From assembly GCA_016192645.1 (NCBI GenBank), contig JACPTT010000051.1, positions 1 to 16,638 of the forward strand: 16,638 nt of DNA, written 5' to 3'. This document shows, in pieces, positions 11,062 to 16,638 of the stretch; positions within the stretch are counted from its first letter, which is position 1, and each line of letters begins with the position of its first letter. The notes under the pieces were generated by a model, which ran no database searches, was not told the origin of the DNA, and saw only the letters and a list, made by a program, of their open reading frames with translations. Both the position numbers and the translations under genes were made by a program. This DNA is from Candidatus Levyibacteriota bacterium (GTDB lineage Bacteria; Patescibacteriota; Microgenomatia; Levybacterales; UBA12049).

Positions 11062-13260
11062 TTAAGGATTTGGGGTGAGAGAGGGGGAGGGAGGGACAAA
11101 GGCGCAGTTGACGAGGTTTTCGGTTCCTTTGATAAAGTATTCTACTCTTCCAATACAGGGTTTTTGGATTACATTGAAAGGCAACGGTAATTTCTCATCG
11201 GGCTTGTCTTTCAAAAGAAACGTCATAACACGGTTCCATATTGGCGCCGCACCGGTTATACCCGATGCCAACTGTTGACTCATGGGAGAATTATCATTAT
11301 TGCCAACCCAGGCGGCAACGACATATGAAGGAGTGTAGCCGATAGTCCAGTTATCCCGTTTATTATCCGAGGTTCCGGTTTTTACCGAAACAGTATGGTT
11401 TAGGATATTAAGGGGAGAATTTGTGCCAAACTCCAAGGCCCGCGCCCTGTTGTCGGAAAGAATGTTTGAAATTATAAAGGCAATGCCGCTATCTAAGACT
11501 TGCCCCCCCAAATCTTTATTATTTTGTTTTTCTTCCAAAACATCTCCTTTATAATCACTAACTTTTAGGATTGGATTTACTTCAACCTTTGTTCCGCCAT
11601 TTGCCAAAACACCATAGGCAGTTGCCATGTCCGTCATTTTTACCTCGGCACCGCCTAAGGTGATTGAAAGACCATAATTCTGGGGGTTATTCCAGGTTGT
11701 AATCCCCATTTTTTTGCCATAGGAAATCATTTGGGCGATACCAATTTGGTTTAAGGTTTTGACCGCCGGCACATTGAAGGAATTGGCAAAAGCAATCCGC
11801 AGCGATATTTTTCCGTGGAATTTGCCATCATAATTTACCGGAGCATAAGGGGGCGAACCAGGCGATCTATAAACAACCGGTGAGTCATCAAGAATAGTTG
11901 CGGCGGTAAAGCCATTGGCAAGAGCTGCCGAATAGGTGACAACCTTAATTGATGATCCGGGCTGGCGAAGCGAAGTTGTTACATTAACCGCCCCCCCATT
12001 TGGATCCTCGTAGTCTTTACTTCCTACCATTGCCAAAATATCGCCGTTTGCAGGAGTAGTTATCAGCGCCGCTCCGTTGGTAAGGTTTAGATAGGTGTTG
12101 TTTAAAACTTCTTCGCTAACAATTCTTTGGGCTGTTTCCTGCAAAGTAGTATCAAGACTTGTTATAACAGTTAGGCCCCCTTTCTCAACCATAGGAAGAC
12201 CGTATCTTTTGACTAGGAGATCTTTGAGGTACATTACAAAATGGGGAGCACGGATGGGAATTTGGGGCGTTTGAAAAACAAGCTCTTCTTCGTTTGCCTG
12301 CAAAGCTTCTTCTTTTGTAATATAGCTCAAAGAGGCCATCCGCTCAAGCACTTCTTTCTGGCGGCTTTTCCAAAGGTGAGGGGTTGTGCCAAAAGGCGAG
12401 TAAGTGGTTGGAGCCTTTGGAATACCGGCTAAAAAAGCACTTTCTGCCAAAGTTAAGTCCTTGACATTTTTACCAAAATAAACCTGCGAGGCCGCCTCAA
12501 CCCCCCAGGCAGTGCCGCCATAAGGAATTTGGTTAAAGTAAAGCTCTAAAATTTCATCTTTTGTATAAAGCCGTTCTGCCCAAAAAGCCAAAACAATTTC
12601 TTTTATTTTCCGCTCAATAGTTGCCTGCGGCGTTAAAAGAGCCGATTTAATAAGCTGTTGGGTAATTGTTGATCCGCCTTGCAGGTTATTGCCGGAAAGA
12701 TTTTTGACCAAAGATCGAATAATAGCAAAGACATTAAAACCCGGGTGCTTATAAAAATCTTTATCTTCAATGGCAATGGTGGCGTCTTTTAAAGACTTTG
12801 GAATGTCCGAGAGCGGGACGATGGTTCTGTTTTGCGTTGCATATATTTGATAAAGCAAAACTCCGTTTCGATCATAGATTTTTGTGGTTTGGGGAATCCC
12901 CGAAAGGGTAATACTTTTTGGACTTGGCAGATTTTGGAGAAAAATAAGAATTAAAAGGGGAATAAAGATCAAGACGAGCGAAAAAACTGCGCCAAAAAAG
13001 AAGTATTTAAACCTTACAAAAAACGGCAGAGGAAAGATAACAACCTCTCGTTTCTTTTTAGAAGGTTTTTTGAGAAGCGGTTTTTTAATTCTTTTCAATC
13101 TTGGCAATCTTGGCAGTTTTGGAAAGCGGAAACGTCGGCGAAGAAATTTTCCTAGTTTTTTTACTATCTCAATAACGAAACCCAGGATAAATAAGACAAG
13201 ATCGCCGATCTTTATGAGGGCAAGAACTACAAAAAGAAGAAGGTCACGGGCTAATCTCAT
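11062..13260 (-). CDS. Class A penicillin-binding protein (PBP1A-like), GT51 plus transpeptidase
   Basis: The protein has 732 residues. The glycosyltransferase (GT51) domain shows AIEDKDFYKH (163-172, catalytic E165), QGGSTITQQL (194-203), KIKEIVLAFWAE and the NQIPYGGTAWGVEAASQVYFGK block (243-264). The transpeptidase domain shows PGSSIK (434-439, catalytic S436 in SxxK), SFN (494-496) and KTGT (627-630). It polymerises and cross-links peptidoglycan from lipid II outside the membrane. The N-terminus is unusual: a hydrophobic stretch (about 6-33) and a very basic segment (34-71, rich in K/R/P) precede the usual TM helix (86-109), so an extra membrane or amphipathic segment may exist. The C-terminal tail is proline-rich. 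The gene is a paralogue of the next upstream PBP, 58 bp away, and has its own -10 TATAAT at 13285-13280. Confidence 0.95.
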   Translation of the reverse strand: MRLARDLLLFVVLALIKIGDLVLFILGFVIEIVKKLGKFLRRRFRFPKLPRLPRLKRIKKPLLKKPSKKKREVVIFPLPFFVRFKYFFFGAVFSLVLIFIPLLILIFLQNLPSPKSITLSGIPQTTKIYDRNGVLLYQIYATQNRTIVPLSDIPKSLKDATIAIEDKDFYKHPGFNVFAIIRSLVKNLSGNNLQGGSTITQQLIKSALLTPQATIERKIKEIVLAFWAERLYTKDEILELYFNQIPYGGTAWGVEAASQVYFGKNVKDLTLAESAFLAGIPKAPTTYSPFGTTPHLWKSRQKEVLERMASLSYITKEEALQANEEELVFQTPQIPIRAPHFVMYLKDLLVKRYGLPMVEKGGLTVITSLDTTLQETAQRIVSEEVLNNTYLNLTNGAALITTPANGDILAMVGSKDYEDPNGGAVNVTTSLRQPGSSIKVVTYSAALANGFTAATILDDSPVVYRSPGSPPYAPVNYDGKFHGKISLRIAFANSFNVPAVKTLNQIGIAQMISYGKKMGITTWNNPQNYGLSITLGGAEVKMTDMATAYGVLANGGTKVEVNPILKVSDYKGDVLEEKQNNKDLGGQVLDSGIAFIISNILSDNRARALEFGTNSPLNILNHTVSVKTGTSDNKRDNWTIGYTPSYVVAAWVGNNDNSPMSQQLASGITGAAPIWNRVMTFLLKDKPDEKLPLPFNVIQKPCIGRVEYFIKGTENLVNCAFVPPSPSLTPNP

Positions 13261-13279
13261 AACATCTACTTGGTGAGCA

Positions 13280-13285
13280 ATTATA
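13280..13285 (-). promoter_or_regulatory. -10 box before the downstream PBP gene
   Basis: A perfect TATAAT (minus strand) lies in the 58-bp gap between the two PBP genes, 19 bases before the ATG at 13260. The -35 region (TTTCAA-like) is weak. It suggests that the second PBP can be transcribed independently of the first, with a leader of about 12 nt. Confidence 0.5.
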
Positions 13286-13318
13286 CTATAAGGTTTTTGA
13301 GTTTGAAAAGGGGGGAAA

Positions 13319-15472
13319 TTAATCAGTGATGGAGTGCGGGCAAGTTAGGCAGTAGCGGTCGCCGAGCGGATCGGTGACAACAATTTCCTCTTTTTCCTCG
13401 ATATTATCGGTCTGGCCTGCTTTTGCCAGGTCGCCGGTTGATTTATCGATCCAGACCTTTTGCCTTCCCGGATCAACGTTTTTTGGTTCAGTACCTTTTA
13501 TAAAGTACTCAAATCTTGTCGGGCAGCGGTTAGGATCGCCTTCGGCTTGCGGTAAAAGACCAGAAGTTGCACAGATATTTTTTCCAACTACACTTTCTGG
13601 TTTTTGCGGCCAAGGAACTGCCTTTTCTTCTAGAATATAAGTCAGAATCTTATTCCAAATCGGCGCAGCGCCACTCACTCCAGAGACTAAGTTTCCCATT
13701 GGCGTATTATCATTATTTCCCACCCAGGCGGCGACTAAAGCAAAGGGAGCATAGCCAATCGTCCAGTTATCTCGAAAGTCGTTGGTGGTTCCGGTTTTTA
13801 CCGAAACCGGTTGATTATCAATCTTAAGTTGGGAGCTTGGTCCAAACGCCATTTCCCGCGCTCCATTATCGAGTAAAAGATGAGAGATAATAAAAGCAAC
13901 GCCGCTTGGCAGAACTTTTTTGCCAAAGATCGGAGACGGTAACGGTTTATACTCTTCTAAGATTTTTCCGTTCGCGTCGGTAATTTTAAGAATCGGACGA
14001 AGATCAATTCGATATCCTTGATTTGCAAAAACCGAATAGGCAGCAGATAATTCAAGCATGGTTACCTCCCCGCCCCCTAAGGTGAGAGATAAGCCGTAGC
14101 GGCTAGGGTCTTTAAAAGTGGAAATGCCCATCTTGGTTGCGGTTGCAGCCATTTCTTCAACGGAGTTTAGCTTTAGCATTTTAACCGCGGGGATATTTAT
14201 TGAACTTGCCAAGGCTTGGCGCATCTGCACCACTCCATGCCACTTGCCATCATAGTTAACCGGGCAGTATTCTTTCTTTCCTGGGTTTGGAAAGCATATT
14301 TTTTGGTCAACAAAGGGCGTTGCCGCGGTATAGCCATTCATAAGTCCGACAGCATAGTTTATTGGTTTGATTGCCGATCCCGGCTGGCGAAGCGCTAAGG
14401 TTACATTGACATTTCCGTCAATTTCTTCATCAAAATAATTTTTCGAACCAACCATTGCCAAGATCTCGCCGGTTGCCGGATTAGTAACTAAAGCGGCGCC
14501 ATTTGATACCTTATCATTTTTGAGTTTTGCCACCTCGGAAGCAACAGTATTTTGGGCAAACTCTTGCAGTTTTAAGTCAAGACTTGTTTTTACCTTAAGT
14601 CCTCCTTCTTCAACAACTCGTTCCCCATATTTTTTAACCAGTAAATCTTTTATATAGAGGGTAAAATGAGGAGCTTGGATTGTTTGGGAGATTTTTCTGT
14701 ACTCCAGGGGTTTTTTAACTGCTTCGCCCATGTCTTTTTTACCGATGTATTTTTGTTTGTACATGGCAAAGAGTACCTCTTCTTGCCTTGCTTTTGCTAA
14801 GTATGGCCGGGCGCCATACGGCGAGTAAGTAGTTGGAGCTTCCGGAAGGCCTGCTAAAAGAGCGCTTTCGGCTAAAGTTAGATCTTTGGCTTTCTTGCCA
14901 AAATAGGTTTGTGAGGCCGCCTCAACCCCCCAGGCAGTACCGCCATAAGGGACTTGGTTTAGGTACATCTCAAGTATTTTATCTTTGGGATATAAGAGTT
15001 CAGTAGCAAAAGAAAGCAGAATCTCTTTTATTTTTCTAGGAATTGTTCGTTCAGGTGTTAAAAGACTGTTTTTAACTAACTGCTGGGTTATGGTTGAGCC
15101 GCCCTGGAGCTTTTTATGAACAAGAATGGAGATAGTGGCTCTTGCGATTCCTCTTATGTCAATTGCGCCGTGTTTGTAAAAATCTTTATCTTCAATAGCA
15201 ATAGTTGCATTTTGGAGATGTTTTGGAATTTGAGAAAGGGGAATAAAGGTTTGATTCTTTTGCGTATAAATTGTGTAGATTAGCTTATCGTTCCTATCAA
15301 AAATTTGTGTTGATTGGGGAAGCATTGAACTTGAAAGACGGGTTGGAGAAGGAAGGTCTTTAAACAGAAAAAAAAATAAGACCGTTAAGATAATAGCGGC
15401 TAAAGCAGTCAACTTCCAAAATCTTTTAGAGAAAGTTATTACTTTTTGAATTGCTCTTCGCATTGCGCTCAT
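13319..15472 (-). CDS. Class A penicillin-binding protein (PBP1A-like), GT51 plus transpeptidase
   Basis: The protein has 717 residues from the ATG at 15472. The in-frame ATG at 15484 overlaps the -10 box and is rejected; the one at 15463 is a possible alternative. One TM helix lies at about 20-37. GT51 motifs are AIEDKDFYKH (92-101, E94), QGGSTITQQL (123-132) and NQVPYGGTAWGVEAASQTYFGK. Transpeptidase motifs are PGSAIK (364-369, S366), SIN (424-426) and KTGT (559-562). It synthesises and cross-links peptidoglycan. Compared with the downstream paralogue it lacks the basic N-terminal extension. It has a longer C-terminal tail (about 615-717) with cysteines C634, C650, C708 and C711 (CLTC at the end), which could form disulfides or bind metal outside the cell. 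It is divergent from the CvpA-CAP gene with a 28-bp gap. Confidence 0.95.
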   Translation of the reverse strand: MSAMRRAIQKVITFSKRFWKLTALAAIILTVLFFFLFKDLPSPTRLSSSMLPQSTQIFDRNDKLIYTIYTQKNQTFIPLSQIPKHLQNATIAIEDKDFYKHGAIDIRGIARATISILVHKKLQGGSTITQQLVKNSLLTPERTIPRKIKEILLSFATELLYPKDKILEMYLNQVPYGGTAWGVEAASQTYFGKKAKDLTLAESALLAGLPEAPTTYSPYGARPYLAKARQEEVLFAMYKQKYIGKKDMGEAVKKPLEYRKISQTIQAPHFTLYIKDLLVKKYGERVVEEGGLKVKTSLDLKLQEFAQNTVASEVAKLKNDKVSNGAALVTNPATGEILAMVGSKNYFDEEIDGNVNVTLALRQPGSAIKPINYAVGLMNGYTAATPFVDQKICFPNPGKKEYCPVNYDGKWHGVVQMRQALASSINIPAVKMLKLNSVEEMAATATKMGISTFKDPSRYGLSLTLGGGEVTMLELSAAYSVFANQGYRIDLRPILKITDANGKILEEYKPLPSPIFGKKVLPSGVAFIISHLLLDNGAREMAFGPSSQLKIDNQPVSVKTGTTNDFRDNWTIGYAPFALVAAWVGNNDNTPMGNLVSGVSGAAPIWNKILTYILEEKAVPWPQKPESVVGKNICATSGLLPQAEGDPNRCPTRFEYFIKGTEPKNVDPGRQKVWIDKSTGDLAKAGQTDNIEEKEEIVVTDPLGDRYCLTCPHSITD

Positions 15473-15482
15473 ATGGGATATC

Positions 15483-15492
15483 ATTATACAAT
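15483..15492. promoter_or_regulatory. Overlapping divergent -10 boxes between PBP and CvpA-CAP genes
   Basis: On the minus strand TATAAT (15488-15483) lies 10 bases before the PBP ATG at 15472. On the plus strand TACAAT (15487-15492) lies 8 bases before the ATG at 15501. The two hexamers overlap by two bases. Only one polymerase could bind at a time, so the genes may be inversely coupled. Both transcripts would be nearly leaderless. The -35 boxes are weak on both strands. Confidence 0.5.
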
Positions 15493-15500
15493 AGAAGACG

Positions 15501-16469
15501 ATGTGGGTGCAGGACTTAAATCTTCTGGACTTTGTTATTATCGTAATCTTTTTGCTGTATGGACTTCAGGGATTTGCCTTAGGACTTATTGCTGCCCTTT
15601 TTGATTTTTTAGGCTTTTTATTTTCCTTTGCGCTGGCATTAAAGTTTTACAGCTTTTTTTCTAAGTTTTTATTTACCACTTTTTCTCTTCCTTTGGTTTT
15701 TTCCAATGCAGTCGGCTTTTTTATTGCGGCTTTTCTTTTTGAAATTATAATAAACGCTATTTTAAAAAGATTGCACAAGCCTCTTTTGCCATTGAGTATG
15801 TTTTGGGCGAATCGGTTTTTAGGGGTGCTTGCTGGGTTTGCTTCGGCAACAATACTTTTAGCATTTCTTTTAACGCTTGTAATTTCACTTCCTCTTTCCC
15901 CTTTTTTAAAGCAGATTGTTTCTTCCTCAAAAGTAGGTTCTTTTCTTGTTTCAAAAACTTCAGGTTTTGAAAAAGAGCTAAACAATGTATTTGGCGGCGC
16001 AGTAAATGAAGCTCTGACCTTTTTGACTGTTGAGCCGCAGAGAAAAGAGATTGTTGATCTTAAATTTCGAACCACAAGCACAGCGGCAGATACGGTTTCG
16101 GAAAAAGAGATGTTTGAATTAGTTAATAAAGAAAGAGCTAAGAGTTCTCTTTCTTTGCTTATTTTCGATAAAAAATTGACCGATCTTGCCAGAAGCCATT
16201 CGGAAGATATGTTTAAGCGAGGTTATTTTTCTCATTACACTCTTGAGGGGTTATCGCCTTTTGATAGAATGGCAGAGGCAGATATAATATCTACTTATGC
16301 CGGAGAAAATCTTGCTCTTGCGCCAAGTGTTTCTTTGGCAATGCAGGGATTGATGCAAAGTCCCGGACACAGGGAAAACATTCTTTCCAAAGATTTTGGC
16401 AGAGTTGGGATTGGGGTAATTGATGGAGGAATATACGGGAAGATGTTTACCCAAGAGTTTACGGATTAA
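15501..16469 (+). CDS. CvpA-like membrane domain fused to an extracellular CAP (SCP/PR1) domain
   Basis: The protein has 322 residues. The first 135 contain four hydrophobic segments (about 9-30, 32-50, 66-88, 104-130) with the CvpA pattern LNLLDFVIIVIFLLYGLQGFALGLI and a conserved-looking NRFLGVLAGF. A linker (about 136-200) leads to a CAP domain (201-322): EMFELVNKERAKSSLSLL, ARSHSEDMFKRGYFSHYTLEGLSPFDR (H233 and H245 region), GENLAL and SPGHRENILSKDFGRVGIGV (H290), the usual CAP histidine/glutamate cavity motifs. Bacterial CAP (YkwD-like) proteins are extracytoplasmic and of mostly unknown activity. CvpA is a membrane protein linked to colicin V export and envelope integrity. The fusion places CAP at the outer face beside the divergent cell-wall synthase. 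The ATG follows the -10 box by 8 bases with no ribosome binding site. Confidence 0.88.
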   Translation: MWVQDLNLLDFVIIVIFLLYGLQGFALGLIAALFDFLGFLFSFALALKFYSFFSKFLFTTFSLPLVFSNAVGFFIAAFLFEIIINAILKRLHKPLLPLSMFWANRFLGVLAGFASATILLAFLLTLVISLPLSPFLKQIVSSSKVGSFLVSKTSGFEKELNNVFGGAVNEALTFLTVEPQRKEIVDLKFRTTSTAADTVSEKEMFELVNKERAKSSLSLLIFDKKLTDLARSHSEDMFKRGYFSHYTLEGLSPFDRMAEADIISTYAGENLALAPSVSLAMQGLMQSPGHRENILSKDFGRVGIGVIDGGIYGKMFTQEFTD

Positions 16470-16476
16470 AAGCGCC

Positions 16477-16508
16477 ATTGCTCGATTGTTTAATTGCTCG
16501 ATTGTTGA
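16477..16508 (+). repeat. Four-unit ATTG octamer array upstream of pgk
   Basis: ATTGCTCG, ATTGTTTA, ATTGCTCG and ATTGTTGA follow one another with an exact 8-base period over 32 bp and end five bases before the pgk ATG. The unit and the copy number match the array at 6103-6134 before pfkB. No convincing -10 box for pgk is visible apart from this array. Confidence 0.75.
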
Positions 16509-16513
16509 ATGAT

Positions 16514-16638
16514 ATGAAGTATAAACTTCCTAAAATTCAGAATGCTAACTTAGCAGGTAAGAGGGTTTTTGTGAGAGCAGATTTGGATGTCCCGCTGTCA
16601 GAAGTTAGAGGTCAGAGGTTAGAGGCTAGAGTTGAGGA
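16514..16638 (+). CDS. pgk: Phosphoglycerate kinase, N-terminal part (runs off window)
   Basis: The visible 41 residues begin MKYKLPKIQNANLAGKRVFV and continue RADLDVPL, which is the PGK N-terminal signature (V-x-V-R-x-D-x-N-V-P-L) that contacts 3-phosphoglycerate through R21 and D23. The usual asparagine is an aspartate here (D25). PGK makes ATP from 1,3-bisphosphoglycerate in glycolysis. Directly after VPL, where other PGKs have a short loop before the I-x-D-D-x-R-I segment, the frame runs into heptamer repeat DNA that gives SEVRGQRLEARVE. The gene is cut by the window edge, so it cannot be seen whether the frame returns to normal PGK sequence. The octamer array lies just upstream. Confidence 0.82.
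   Translation, partial: MKYKLPKIQNANLAGKRVFVRADLDVPLSEVRGQRLEARVE
16601..16638 (+). repeat. Heptamer repeat sequence inside the pgk reading frame
   Basis: GAAGTTA, GAGGTCA, GAGGTTA, GAGGCTA and GAGTTGA follow one another as degenerate 7-base units. They share GAGGCTAGA with copy B of the 122-bp element (8461-8582) and end in TTGAGGA, the start of both 122-bp copies. The window ends inside this repeat. Confidence 0.65.

Noticed and set aside
15473..15484. ATG at 15484 as the PBP start
   Set aside because: It overlaps the TATAAT box; the ATG at 15472 is downstream of the predicted start of transcription.

Overview
The window looks like a chromosomal piece of a Candidate Phyla Radiation (Patescibacteria) bacterium, most likely of the Microgenomates group. 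The reasons are AT-rich compact coding, very short intergenic gaps, many weak or absent Shine-Dalgarno sites, an archaeal-type class I fructose-bisphosphate aldolase beside an M. tuberculosis-type RpiB, a small-genome set of envelope genes, and short repeats scattered through genes and gaps. The taxon is an inference from gene content; there is no rRNA or tRNA here to test it. TGA is used as a stop, so there is no sign of UGA recoding.

Layout. Positions 1-857 (minus strand) hold a MazE/MazF-like toxin-antitoxin pair whose toxin stop codon overlaps the start of smpB (SmpB runs off the left edge). Positions 990-5277 (minus) are a tight four-gene envelope operon: a coiled-coil SpoIID-like glycan-cleaving protein, a bPH2 (YdbS-like) membrane protein, a two-helix small membrane protein, and a membrane protein with a degenerate PP2C-like domain plus a propeller-like region. 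A 195-bp divergent region follows, with promoters on both strands, a GTTC-rich repeat block and a perfect 26-bp palindrome. On the plus strand, 5473-9266 encodes a LytR_C-domain membrane protein and then a central carbon block: PfkB sugar kinase, class I aldolase, RpiB and an Rpe-like epimerase. Positions 9342-10202 (minus) are an orphan of 286 residues. Positions 10370-11018 (minus) hold a second toxin-antitoxin pair (RHH antitoxin and PIN toxin). Positions 11062-15472 (minus) are two tandem class A penicillin-binding proteins. They are divergent from a CvpA-CAP fusion gene (15501-16469), and the window ends in the start of phosphoglycerate kinase.

How the genes fit together. Two themes dominate. 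The first is wall building and remodelling outside the membrane: two PBP1A-like synthases, a SpoIID-like enzyme, and LytR_C, CAP and pseudo-PP2C membrane proteins. The second is lower sugar metabolism joining glycolysis and the non-oxidative pentose phosphate pathway: PfkB, aldolase, RpiB, Rpe and PGK.

The most unusual content is repetitive DNA. Two 122-bp elements, about 78% identical without gaps and each able to fold into a stem of roughly 60 bp, follow pfkB and rpiB; the second supplies the last codons and stop of rpiB. Related heptamer-rich sequence lies in frame inside pgk. A CCTTCG...CAGGG repeat is inserted in frame in two proteins and is read in two different frames. Four-unit arrays of an ATTG octamer precede pfkB and pgk. 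Many -10 boxes sit 6-10 bases before the start codon, which suggests that leaderless transcripts are common. No gene-free stretch exceeds 300 bases; the longest are 5278-5472 (described above) and 10203-10369 (only the orphan's promoter and purine/pyrimidine-rich sequence seen).
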